Of a stretch of 64,000 nucleotides of DNA, positions 17,013 to 24,732 are shown piece after piece. The notes under the pieces were generated by a model. The model was not told the DNA's origin and searched no databases. It worked only from the letters and a program-made list of their open reading frames with translations. Where the stretch lies: positions 41,072-105,071 of the forward strand of contig DATKPQ010000057.1 of the NCBI GenBank assembly GCA_035523995.1, written 5' to 3'. Both the position numbers and the translations under genes were made by a program. The stretch is from JASHVB01 sp035523995 (lineage in GTDB: Bacteria > Pseudomonadota > Alphaproteobacteria > Acetobacterales > Acetobacteraceae). Position 1 is the stretch's first letter; each line of letters starts with the position of its first letter.

Positions 17013-17346
17013 GGGACGATCGCTTTCCTTGCAGCGTCTCCAGGTAGTCTTCGAGGCGATCGAAGCTTTGCTCCCAGTGGGCGCGGTATTCTTCCAGCCA
17101 CGTGGCCGCGTCCTTCAGGGGGCCGGCTTGCAGGCGGCAGGGCCGCCACTGTGCTTGCTTGCTGCGGGCGACGAGGCCGGCGCGCTGGAGCACTTTCAGG
17201 TGCTTGGAGACGGCGGGCAGGCTCATGGCGAAGGGCTCGGCCAGGGCGCTAACGGAGGTCTCGCCCGCGGCGAGGCGCGCGAGAATGGCGCGGCGGGTGG
17301 GGTCGGAGAGGGCGGCGAAGGTGGCGCTGAGGGGGTCGGCGGACAT
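16996..17346 (-). CDS. ArsR-family winged-helix repressor
   Basis: A 116-residue regulator with the ArsR winged helix: LSDPTRRAILARLAAGETSV, then the recognition helix region FAMSLPAVSKHLKVLQRAGL and the wing VARSKQAQWRPCRL. No metal-binding ELCVCDL motif is present, which fits the metal-independent ArsR proteins paired with SRPBCC genes. First gene of a minus-strand operon; a short palindrome-like TTAAGTAACCGATTGGTTAA just upstream (17368-17387) is a good candidate for its own operator. Confidence 0.92.
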   Translation of the reverse strand: MSADPLSATFAALSDPTRRAILARLAAGETSVSALAEPFAMSLPAVSKHLKVLQRAGLVARSKQAQWRPCRLQAGPLKDAATWLEEYRAHWEQSFDRLEDYLETLQGKRSSRGRRH

Positions 17347-17365
17347 GGATGTGGAGAACCGAGTG

Positions 17366-17388
17366 GTTAAGTAACCGATTGGTTAATT
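17366..17388. promoter_or_regulatory. Candidate operator of the ArsR operon
   Basis: Twenty bp upstream of the ArsR start, GGTTAAGTAACCGATTGGTTAA contains repeated GGTTA/TAACC half-sites (GGTTA.GTAACC and AACCGATTGGTT). The second is a clean dyad AACC-GAT-TGGTT. Autoregulatory ArsR sites usually overlap the promoter in this position. Confidence 0.45.
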
Positions 17389-17483
17389 GAAAAAGCGGCG
17401 GATGTCAAGGAGAAAGCGCGTCCGAAGGGACGTGCATCCGTTTGACCGACGCGATCAAGCAAGCACTTGCGCGGCCACAACCC

Positions 17484-17534
17484 GTGTCATTGGGAGTTGC
17501 CACCGGCCGAGGCGGCCGCCCGGCGGCTGGATGA
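17484..17534 (+). repeat. Dispersed repeat B, copy 2
   Basis: Starts GTGTCATTGGGAGTTGCC and continues with CCGGCCGAGGCGGCCGCC; matches the reverse complement of 15647-15693 with a few substitutions. Confidence 0.7.
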
Positions 17535-17559
17535 AAGTGCGGCGTGCCACAGGTATTTC

Positions 17560-17666
17560 GTCATGGCGGGGCCTGACCCGGCCATCGACGCATCATCGAT
17601 CGGGACGTGTTCGGTGCGCGCCCGCTCAGTTGGGGAATATGGCCGGGTTAAGCCCGGCCATGACGG
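17560..17666. repeat. MITE-like palindromic element C (26-bp inverted ends)
   Basis: A 107-bp element bounded by GTCATGGCGGGGCCTGACCC on the left and the complementary GGGTTAAGCCCGGCCATGAC on the right. The ends are inverted copies over about 26 bp with a few mismatches, and each end folds on itself (GGCCGGG/CCCGGCC). There is no coding content; it is likely a non-autonomous palindromic repeat. Confidence 0.65.
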
Positions 17667-17821
17667 GAACTTTCTTGCCGGCGCGCCGCGCCGCAGCAAT
17701 CCCGATCGACCGGCGCATGGACAACCGAGCGCTGACCCGCCGCGAATTGCTTCGGCCCTTTGGCACTTCGCATTGATCCGTAGTACCGTCCCCGCATCCA
17801 ATATTGCCTGGAGGTCACGCC

Positions 17822-18244
17822 ATGCATGCTCGGCGGCTCGATCACATCCAACTTGCGATGCCGCCAGGCCGCGAGGATGAGGCGCGTGCGTTCTATCAAG
17901 GCATGCTTGGCATCGGCGAGGTGACCAAGCCGCCCCATTTGGCGGTGCGTGGTGGGTGCTGGTTCGAGCAAGGCGAGTTGAAGGTTCATCTTGGTGTCGA
18001 AGCAGACTTTGTGCCCGCCCGGAAGGCGCATCCGGCCTTCATCGTCGAAAATCTGCGGAGCCTCGCAGCGATGTTGGAGCGAGGCGGGTATCGTGTGAGC
18101 GAGGATCAGCCGCTGGAAGGCTATGACCGGCTTTACGTGGATGATCCTTTTGGTAATCGGATCGAGCTGATGGAACCGAAATTTCAGTCGGTAGAATCAG
18201 GGGAGGGCGGCACTGCCAGTCCCATGTCATTGGGAAGAGCGTAG
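17822..18244 (+). CDS. VOC (glyoxalase/bleomycin-resistance fold) protein
   Basis: A 140-residue protein of the vicinal-oxygen-chelate superfamily: RRLDHIQLAMPPGREDEARA at the start with a candidate metal His, FYQGMLGIGEVTKP, and the C-terminal DDPFGNRIELME strand carrying the candidate metal Glu. The reaction cannot be assigned (glyoxalase, dioxygenase or antibiotic binding). GGAGG at 17810-17814 fixes the ATG at 17822 rather than the TTG at 17804. The last ~8 codons and the stop lie inside a dispersed palindromic repeat that begins at about 18223, so the tail SPMSLGRA appears to be repeat-derived. Confidence 0.85.
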   Translation: MHARRLDHIQLAMPPGREDEARAFYQGMLGIGEVTKPPHLAVRGGCWFEQGELKVHLGVEADFVPARKAHPAFIVENLRSLAAMLERGGYRVSEDQPLEGYDRLYVDDPFGNRIELMEPKFQSVESGEGGTASPMSLGRA

Positions 18245-18356
18245 CAACGAAGCAATTTCGCTCGGGGAAGCCTCCGGACCGTCCGTGCATCCAGACGACT
18301 GGGATTGCTTCGTCGCGGCGCTCCTCGCAATGACATAGGCCTCGCAATGACATAGG
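18223..18356. repeat. Palindromic dispersed repeat A with duplicated end
   Basis: Left end CATGTCATTGGGAAGAGCGT, right end GGCGCTCCTCGCAATGACAT, inverted relative to each other and enclosing GAAGCAATTTCGC and GGATTGCTTCGTCGC. The terminal 17 bp CCTCGCAATGACATAGG is repeated exactly in tandem (18323-18339 and 18340-18356). Related copies are at 48152-48292 and, degenerate, at 53064-53131. Confidence 0.75.
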
Positions 18357-18366
18357 ATGTGTGTGA

Positions 18367-18537
18367 CTAACGCTTCTGCGGTAGCGCGTCGTAAATTATC
18401 AACGATTTCTGGTGGTTCCGGCTGCCGCCCGTCATCGGAATCATAGTGGCGCCGTCGAACTCATGCCTCCCCTCCTGCTTATCCTCCCATGCGAGGAAGC
18501 GTTCGACCGTCCAGGACTCACGTAGCGGGGTGCTCAT
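18367..18537 (-). pseudogene. Truncated Uma2-family (DUF820) endonuclease-like gene
   Basis: From ATG at 18537 the frame reads MSTPLRESWTVERFLAWEDK, then EGRHEFDGATMIPMTGGSRN: the N-terminus of Uma2 proteins (PD-(D/E)XK fold, usually ~190 residues). It stops after 56 residues, before the catalytic core, right beside dispersed repeat A. Most likely a remnant cut off by repeat insertion or deletion. Confidence 0.7.
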
Positions 18538-18706
18538 GGCTGAGAGCCTAGGCATCCTTCGATCCCCTCGCAGCCGCGGCATCCTTCGATCTCGCAACGA
18601 TCGCTTGAACCCGCCCTGCCGTCATGCCGCCCACAATCCATGGTGACGCGCTGCCCCGTCCAGGCTATATCTGGTGCCCAGCCAAGCCTTTGGAGGAGTC
18701 GCCCGC

Positions 18707-19786
18707 ATGGATGGAACGGCCCGCGCCGCCGATGAACATCCGGTCCGCTTCGACCTGCTGACCGAAAACCCGGTCTATAAGCCGTTCCGCTACCCCTGGG
18801 CCTACGAGGCCTGGATGACGCAGCAGCGCGTTCACTGGCTGCCCGAGGAAGTGCCGCTGGCAGACGATGTGAAGGACTGGCACCGCACCCTCTCCGATTC
18901 GGAACGCAACCTGCTGACGCAGATCTTCCGCTTCTTCACCCAGGCCGATGTCGAGGTGAACAACTGCTACATGAAGCACTACGCGCAGGTATTCAAACCC
19001 ACCGAAGTGCTGATGATGCTGTCCGCCTTCTCCAACATCGAGACGGTGCACATCGCCGCCTACAGCCACTTGCTCGACACCATCGGCATGCCGGAGCTGG
19101 AATACCAAGCGTTTATGAAATACAAGCAGATGAAGGACAAGTACGACTACATGCAGTCCTTCACGGTCGAGTCGCGCTTCGAGATCGCCCGCACGCTGGC
19201 GGCCTTCGGCGCCTTTACCGAGGGGCTTCAATTGTTTGCCTCCTTCGCCATCCTGCTGAACTTCCCGCGGTTTGGCAAAATGAAGGGGATGGGCCAGATC
19301 ATTTCCTGGTCCGTGCGCGATGAAACGCTGCACTGCAACTCCATCATCCGGCTGTTCCGCACTTTCGTCCAGGAAAACCCGGAACTGTGGAGCCAGGACC
19401 TGAAGCGTGAAATCTACATCACGGCCGCCACCATCGTGGACCATGAGGACGCATTCATCGACCTCGCGTTCGAGCAAGGTGCGGTGCACGGCCTGACAGC
19501 GCAGGAGGTGAAGCAATACATCCGCTATATCGCCGACCGCCGCTTAGTGCAGCTTGGGCTGAACGCGCTGTATCACGTGCCGAAGAACCCGCTGCCGTGG
19601 CTGGACGACATGCTGAACGCAGTGGAGCATACGAATTTCTTTGAGAATCGGGCGACCGAATACAGCAAGGCGTCAACGACCGGCACCTGGGAAGAGGCGT
19701 TCGACACGCCGGTCTCTGCTGTGCTGGCAGCGGAGGCGACCGGCGGCGGCAAGAAAACCGAATTGACGGGAAGTTCGTCTGAATAA
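18707..19786 (+). CDS. nrdB: Ribonucleoside-diphosphate reductase beta subunit, class Ia
   Basis: A 359-residue R2 subunit that holds the diiron-tyrosyl radical cofactor for making deoxyribonucleotides. Ligand and radical residues are in place: D81 (FTQADVEVNN), E112 and H115 with radical Y119 (IETVHIAAY), Glu in FTEGLQLF, and Glu/His in RDETLHC. GGAGGAG at 18692-18698 fixes ATG 18707; the earlier in-frame start at 18674 adds 11 residues. The catalytic nrdA gene is not next to it, so the two subunits are encoded apart. No NrdR box was recognised in the 170 bp upstream. Confidence 0.95.
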   Translation: MDGTARAADEHPVRFDLLTENPVYKPFRYPWAYEAWMTQQRVHWLPEEVPLADDVKDWHRTLSDSERNLLTQIFRFFTQADVEVNNCYMKHYAQVFKPTEVLMMLSAFSNIETVHIAAYSHLLDTIGMPELEYQAFMKYKQMKDKYDYMQSFTVESRFEIARTLAAFGAFTEGLQLFASFAILLNFPRFGKMKGMGQIISWSVRDETLHCNSIIRLFRTFVQENPELWSQDLKREIYITAATIVDHEDAFIDLAFEQGAVHGLTAQEVKQYIRYIADRRLVQLGLNALYHVPKNPLPWLDDMLNAVEHTNFFENRATEYSKASTTGTWEEAFDTPVSAVLAAEATGGGKKTELTGSSSE

Positions 19787-19912
19787 TGCGATTATTACGC
19801 TTATGACGACAAATCCCCTAGCCAAGTACCGCGAAATCGTCTATTGATTACACGTTCTGCCTTGCTGTGAGGCAAAATCGTAATAGCGACGCAGAAATAA
19901 CCCTTTGTTAAC

Positions 19913-19930
19913 GCATTTGTGACGAAATGC
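19913..19930. other. Short hairpin between nrdB and the small conserved protein
   Basis: GCATTT, six-base loop, AAATGC. It lies in the AT-richer 276-bp gap after nrdB, followed by a TATAGGACATAATATAG stretch that could be a promoter for the next gene. Function unknown. Confidence 0.3.
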
Positions 19931-20062
19931 CGGACGACTATAGGACATAATATAGTGGAACTGACTTTCGGCAAATGGAGTCGCGGCGGCTCATCGGGTG
20001 GAACACTCGCATGGTTGATGGGGCGTTCTATCGTGCTGAAATCGCGTGATTGGGGTTGACCG

Positions 20063-20392
20063 ATGGGGACGACCACGTGGGCAACCGGTGCTGCCGGCAC
20101 CGTGGAGCAGGCGGCAAACGAACTGGAAGAGGATGCTGGCCGGGAGCATTCCGGTGGTAGCGGCGTACCGCGCTACAGCCGGCGCTTGTCCGACAAGATT
20201 CTGATCGCGTTCCACCATGCCTGCGACCAGAGTGATTTCGAGGTCGCCGAGCAATTGCTACACATCCTCGAAATGATGCTGACCCGCCGGCCGCTGACGC
20301 CGGACGGCACACGGCGCCGCAACATGGAAAGCCTGGTTGCGGCACACGAACGGCTATGGCACTTGCGGCATCCCCACACCGACCAGTTCTGA
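20063..20392 (+). CDS. Small conserved hypothetical protein
   Basis: A 109-residue acidic/basic soluble protein without signal or membrane segment. The N-terminal ~35 residues are low complexity; the rest is helical with a compact conserved-looking core: RRLSDKILIAFHHACDQSDF, EVAEQLLHILEMMLTRRP and MESLVAAHERLWHLRHP. I recall similar short proteins across Rhodospirillales but know no function. It is preceded by an AT-rich stretch suited to a promoter and converges on the asnB gene 78 bp away. Confidence 0.7.
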   Translation: MGTTTWATGAAGTVEQAANELEEDAGREHSGGSGVPRYSRRLSDKILIAFHHACDQSDFEVAEQLLHILEMMLTRRPLTPDGTRRRNMESLVAAHERLWHLRHPHTDQF

Positions 20393-20470
20393 GCCCCTTC
20401 GCTGCAACGCCGCCATCGCCGAGCCTGACCCGGGACCAAGTCCGGTCGTCCCGGTTGCGCAATGCACCGG

Positions 20471-22234
20471 TCAGATCGCTGCCAGCGTGTCGAACACGTC
20501 TCCCGCCGGCGGCAGACCCAGAATATGCCGGCGGTGCCACAGGGCGTAGAACAACAGCTTCCATGCCGCGAAACCGTCGCGCCAGCGGCGGACATTGCGA
20601 AACAGCGCCACCACGCGGTCTGGATCGGCGATCTCCGCCACACCCGGTTGCGCCGCCACCAGCGACCCCAATCGCGGTCCCTGCCCTTTGATCCACGCCC
20701 CTACCGGCACGGTGAAGCCCTGCTTCGGCGCGAAAGGCCGCGCGACAGGCAAATGCTTCTCAAGCCACTTGCGCAGGATCCACTTACCCATGCCGTCGCG
20801 CAGCTTCATGGCATCCGGCAGGCGGAAGGCGGCCGAGGCAACGCCTTTGTCCAGGAACGGTGTGCGCCCCTCCACCGCATGCGCCATCAGGCAGCGGTCC
20901 AGCTTCAGCAACAGGTCGTGCGGCAGCCAGTCGGTGATGTCGGTCGCCTGCGCTGCGGCCAGCCGCGAGCGGCCGCCTTCGGCCGCGCGCAGTTCCGCCG
21001 CGGCGATGCCGTCGCGCCACCCGGCGGGGCGCGCCCGCAGCACGTTCACGCGATCGAAGGAGCCACGCGCGTACATCGCCCGTCCACCCAGCCACCAGGG
21101 ACGCATCGCACTGGCATAGCGCGGATAACCAGCGAAAATCTCGTCACCGCCTTCACCGCTGAGGACCACCTTCACATCCTGCCGCGCACGCTGCGCCAGG
21201 AACCAGGTGGGGATGATGGCGTAGTCGGCCGCGGGATCGTCCATGCAGGCCACGATCTCGGGCAGATGCTGCCAGACCATCGCCTCGTTGATCTCGATTG
21301 CCTCGTGCCGCGCGCCACAGGCTTTCGCCACCGCCGCCGCGTGGTCGCGCTCATCCGCCGCTTCGGGCACGTCGAAGCCGGCGGTAAAGGCCAGCACGGG
21401 CTCATCGTTCAGCCGCGCCATCAACGCGAGCAAGGTGGAACTGTCGATGCCGCCGGAGAGGAACATGCCGTACGGTACATCGCTGCGCTGGTGCAGGTCG
21501 ACCGACTCTTCCAGCGCGCGGTCCAGCCGGACCAGCGCCTCGTCTTCGTCGATGTTCTCCGGTCCCCCTTCCGGGATGGCGCTGATCCGGCGGCGGTCGA
21601 TCACGTGGCCGTCCGCGCAGGTGAGCGTCTCGCCGGGCAGCAGGCGCTGGATGCCGTCGAAGATCGTGTCGGGGCCGGTGGTGAATTGCAGTTGCAGCAG
21701 TTCCTCGCGCGCCGAGGGGCGGACGGCACGCGTGACCAGGCCGGCTTCCAGTAGCGCCTGCGGCTCCGACGCGAAGGCCAGGCCCTGTGGCACCTGCGCG
21801 ATATACAGCGGCTTGATCCCGAACGGATCACGCGTCAGTGTCACAGACCGTTGCGCACGTTCATGGATCGCGACCGCGAACATGCCGCGCAATTTCTGCG
21901 CGTAATCCGCGCCCTGGCGCAACCACAAATGAAGTGGCGGCTCGCAATCGCTGTTGGTGGCGAACGTCACCTCCGGCATCGCCGCGCGCAATTCGCGATA
22001 GTTGTAAATCTCGCCGTTGCAGATCAGCGTCGCAGCGCCGGCGAACAATGGCTGGTCTCCGGTCACCAGGTCGATGATCGCCAACCGGTTGTGCACCAGC
22101 GCGACGCGGCCAACGACCGCGTGCCCGGTACCGTCGGGGCCGCGATGATGCAGGCTGTCGATCAGACTTGACAGGGTAGCGGGGTCGGGCGGGGGGGCCC
22201 CGCTTGACAGGATCAGGCCAGCGATGCCGCACAT
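20471..22234 (-). CDS. asnB: Asparagine synthase (glutamine-hydrolysing)-like amidotransferase
   Basis: A 587-residue two-domain amidotransferase. The N-terminal class II glutaminase domain starts with the nucleophile Cys2 (MCGIAGLIL) and shows HHRGPDGTGH and the ICNGEIYNYRELR segment. The C-terminal synthetase domain has the PP-loop SGGIDSSTLLALM and SGEGGDEIFAGY. It makes asparagine, or amidates another carboxylate: many such proteins are encoded in polysaccharide clusters and modify sugars. The gene directly follows the glycosyltransferase gene (its ATG abuts the upstream stop), which favours a glycan-related role or simple co-transcription; sequence alone does not decide. Confidence 0.9.
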   Translation of the reverse strand: MCGIAGLILSSGAPPPDPATLSSLIDSLHHRGPDGTGHAVVGRVALVHNRLAIIDLVTGDQPLFAGAATLICNGEIYNYRELRAAMPEVTFATNSDCEPPLHLWLRQGADYAQKLRGMFAVAIHERAQRSVTLTRDPFGIKPLYIAQVPQGLAFASEPQALLEAGLVTRAVRPSAREELLQLQFTTGPDTIFDGIQRLLPGETLTCADGHVIDRRRISAIPEGGPENIDEDEALVRLDRALEESVDLHQRSDVPYGMFLSGGIDSSTLLALMARLNDEPVLAFTAGFDVPEAADERDHAAAVAKACGARHEAIEINEAMVWQHLPEIVACMDDPAADYAIIPTWFLAQRARQDVKVVLSGEGGDEIFAGYPRYASAMRPWWLGGRAMYARGSFDRVNVLRARPAGWRDGIAAAELRAAEGGRSRLAAAQATDITDWLPHDLLLKLDRCLMAHAVEGRTPFLDKGVASAAFRLPDAMKLRDGMGKWILRKWLEKHLPVARPFAPKQGFTVPVGAWIKGQGPRLGSLVAAQPGVAEIADPDRVVALFRNVRRWRDGFAAWKLLFYALWHRRHILGLPPAGDVFDTLAAI

Positions 22235-23365
22235 TTAGCCTGCAACCTCCAGTAACAGGTTTTCCAACGCCACCGATTGGGTGTGCGCATTCAGGTTGCG
22301 CCGCGCATGATCGTATCCTGCCCGAGCCAGCACGTGGCGCAATGCCGGATCTGCCACGAGGCGGTGCATGGCGGCGGCGAGTGCGGCGGGATCGTACGGC
22401 GGCACCAGCAGACCGGTGCGTTCGTGCTGTATCGCCTCGGCAACGCCGCCTTCATTGGTGCCGATCACGGCGCAGGATTGGGCCATGGCTTCGAAGATGA
22501 CGCTGGGCAGGCCCTCGGCGTCGCCGTTCGGCGCGACCACGCTGGGCACCAACAGCGACCATGCCCGGGCCATGCGCGCCCGCACGTCTTCTGGCGGGAG
22601 CCAGCCGGTGAGTTGCACGCCGGGAACCTCACGCGCCAGGGTTTCGAGGATCGGACGCAACGGGCCATCGCCCACGAAGATGATCGGCGTGGCATCGCCT
22701 TGCGCCCGCAGGTGGCGGACGGCGTCCGCTATGTCCCGGATCCCTTTTTTGGCAACGAAACGCCCAGAGAACAGATGGTAGGTCGGTGCAGGTGCGCCGG
22801 GCGGCGGTGCCGGGGGAATTTCGGCCCCGATCGGCAGCACAACCAGCTTGTCGGCCGGCACATGTCGGGCCAACGCCATATCGGCAATCGCGGCGGAGAC
22901 ACAGACGAATCGGGATGTGGCTGCCACCACTTGCAGCCAGCGCCGTGCCTGTACCGTGCCACGCCAGTTCTTCGCCTTGCTGATGTCGCCGCCCCAAAGC
23001 GTGACCACCATCTTGAGGCCGCGTGCCCGCACCAGAGGCAAGGCCAGTGCCCCACCGCGCGCGAACTGCGCGTGCAGTACCGACGCGCCCGGCGCCACAT
23101 CCAGCCGCGGCACAATCCCTGCCTGCTGGAACAACGCGCGCGCCAACCAGGTGGGGCCGAGTCGGACGACCGATCCGCCGAGTTGATTCGCCAAAGGCAT
23201 GATGTGCCGCCCGACCCAGACCGGCGTCAGGCGCGTGAACCCGACATATTGGCGGCGCAGAAATTGGATTTCCGATGGCGTGCCGATCCGGTCGCGATAC
23301 ACCAGAAACGGTATCGGAACGGAAGGGCTTTGCGAGACGGTGCGGGCCAGGGTGGTGGCGCTCAT
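22235..23365 (-). CDS. GT4-family glycosyltransferase
   Basis: A 377-residue GT-B glycosyltransferase. The C-terminal nucleotide-sugar domain is clear: YHLFSGRFVAKKGIRDIADA, IIFVGDGPLRPILETLA, VQLTGWLPPEDVRARMARAW and the E-x7-E motif in GDAEGLPSVIFEAMA. The N-terminal acceptor domain has HAQFARGGALALPLVRARGL and the VVTLWGGDISK segment. It transfers a sugar from an NDP-sugar in the cytoplasm, most likely to a polysaccharide or lipid-linked oligosaccharide. ATG 23365 has AGGA upstream; the TTG at 23419 adds 18 residues. It is co-transcribed with asnB and divergent from ygfZ. Confidence 0.9.
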   Translation of the reverse strand: MSATTLARTVSQSPSVPIPFLVYRDRIGTPSEIQFLRRQYVGFTRLTPVWVGRHIMPLANQLGGSVVRLGPTWLARALFQQAGIVPRLDVAPGASVLHAQFARGGALALPLVRARGLKMVVTLWGGDISKAKNWRGTVQARRWLQVVAATSRFVCVSAAIADMALARHVPADKLVVLPIGAEIPPAPPPGAPAPTYHLFSGRFVAKKGIRDIADAVRHLRAQGDATPIIFVGDGPLRPILETLAREVPGVQLTGWLPPEDVRARMARAWSLLVPSVVAPNGDAEGLPSVIFEAMAQSCAVIGTNEGGVAEAIQHERTGLLVPPYDPAALAAAMHRLVADPALRHVLARAGYDHARRNLNAHTQSVALENLLLEVAG

Positions 23366-23422
23366 CCGGCTGGTTCCTACCCGCCTTGTCAGCCGCGGCG
23401 CAAGCACCCAATCTTCCATGTC

Positions 23423-24238
23423 ATGGCACGCATGACATCCCTATCCGAACGGACGGTGATTGAAGTCGCCGGCGAGGACCGCGTCGCGTTCCTGCAAGGC
23501 CTGGTCAGCAACGACGTGGCCGAGGCTGCCGTCGGGCGCGCCGTGTGGGCGGCGTTGCTGACGCCGCAAGGGAAGTATCTGGCGGACTTCTTTATCCTCG
23601 CGGACGGCGATCGGCTGCTGCTGGATGCGGAACGAGCGCAGGCGCCAATGCTGCTGCAGCGGCTGACCCGATTCCGGTTGCGGTCGAAGGTGACGCTGCG
23701 GCCAGCAGATGAACTGAGGGTGTACTCCGCCTGGGACGATGCGCCCACGGAGACCGCGATCATCGCCCCCGATCCGCGCCTGCCCCAGGCTGGCTGGCGC
23801 TTGTTGGCGGATGCACTTTTGAACTGCAATGCGACGGAAGCGGACTGGGACCGGCATCGGCTGGCGCTGGGTCTGCCTGATGGCACGCGCGACCTGGAGC
23901 CCGAAAAGACCGTATTGCTGGAGGCCGGATTCGATGAACTGCACGGCGTGTCCTGGAGCAAGGGCTGCTACATGGGTCAGGAATTGACGGCCCGAACCAA
24001 GTACCGCGGTTTGGTGAAGCGGCGGCTGGTGCCAGTGGCCGTGGATGGATCGCTACCTGAGCCCGGGACTGCCGTGCGACGCGATGGGGTTGAGGTTGGC
24101 ACGATGCGTTCCGGCCGCGACGCCATGGCGCTTGCGGTGTTGCGGCTGGAAGTGCTGGATGCGCCGCTGACCTGCGGCGAAGCGCGGCTGGCCGTGCGCG
24201 TGCCGGGTTGGATGCGGCTGACAGAGCAAGTGGCCTGA
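23423..24238 (+). CDS. ygfZ: Folate-binding Fe-S repair protein YgfZ
   Basis: A ~271-residue protein related to the GcvT aminomethyltransferase fold. The N-terminus shows VAFLQGLVSNDV and LLTPQGKYLADFFIL; the family signature K-G-C-Y-x-G-Q-E is present in WSKGCYMGQELTARTKYRG. YgfZ uses tetrahydrofolate to support synthesis or repair of certain Fe-S clusters. The frame is open far upstream (to 22277) but that part is the antisense of the glycosyltransferase. ATG 23423 and ATG 23432 are both possible and neither has a clear ribosome site, so this may be a leaderless or short-leader mRNA. Confidence 0.9.
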   Translation: MARMTSLSERTVIEVAGEDRVAFLQGLVSNDVAEAAVGRAVWAALLTPQGKYLADFFILADGDRLLLDAERAQAPMLLQRLTRFRLRSKVTLRPADELRVYSAWDDAPTETAIIAPDPRLPQAGWRLLADALLNCNATEADWDRHRLALGLPDGTRDLEPEKTVLLEAGFDELHGVSWSKGCYMGQELTARTKYRGLVKRRLVPVAVDGSLPEPGTAVRRDGVEVGTMRSGRDAMALAVLRLEVLDAPLTCGEARLAVRVPGWMRLTEQVA

Positions 24239-24241
24239 CGG

Positions 24242-24732
24242 GTGCGCTTCACGGAAGAGCGCAAGATAGTGCTGGTAGATCGCGATGAACTGGAGCAAGC
24301 GTTCGAGTTCGTCAGCTTCGTCGGCGATATGGGCTGACTCCGCGTCTGGATCTCCACGGCATCCGGCAAGATCACCTTTTTTCGGATGATCTCGGCAATC
24401 TCGACGGCGATGAGCGTGAAGCAGAGGAGGACGAGCAGGGCAGCATTGCTATTCCCGGGAAGAGGAAGTTTGGTCTTGGACGGTCGGTGGTGATGCGGTT
24501 CGCACGCGAGGCGATGCCGGACGGCTGCGATACCATAGCAGGGTTCTTCGACTGTCGTAGCGCGTATGCACGGCTGAAGGATTTCGTGGAGCGACGCCGC
24601 ATGTTGCGGCGGTGGCGTCGGTTCGAAGAGCAAACCGCAAGGCGGCGATGCTGCCAGGAGAACGACATTGGTTTCGGGGACGAGCCGACGCGACGATACC
24701 TGAACCGCGGCAGCTACCGGCGGCCACGATAG
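24242..24732 (+). pseudogene. Decayed UPF0158-family gene
   Basis: Frame 1 from GTG 24242 reads VRFTEERKIVLVDRDELEQA, then FEFVSFVGDMG, stop at about 24335, and continues after the stop as WISTASGKITFF. At the T6 run (24377-24382) the frame shifts by one and continues DDLGNLDGDEREAEEDEQG, then VMRFAREAMPD, DCRSAYARLKDFVERRRML and RRWRRFEEQ. In order these segments match the layout of UPF0158 proteins (ELE.AFE...YLD..TGEI...; ...AY..MEDFV). One nonsense codon plus one frameshift, and loss of the usual end, indicate an inactive gene. Confidence 0.6.

Larger units (their letters stand above)
17347..17821. other. Repeat-rich intergenic region
   Basis: About 475 bp between the divergent ArsR operon and the VOC gene. 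It holds the ArsR operator candidate, dispersed repeat B copy 2 (17484-17534) and the MITE-like element C (17560-17666). No coding sequence was recognised. Confidence 0.6.
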
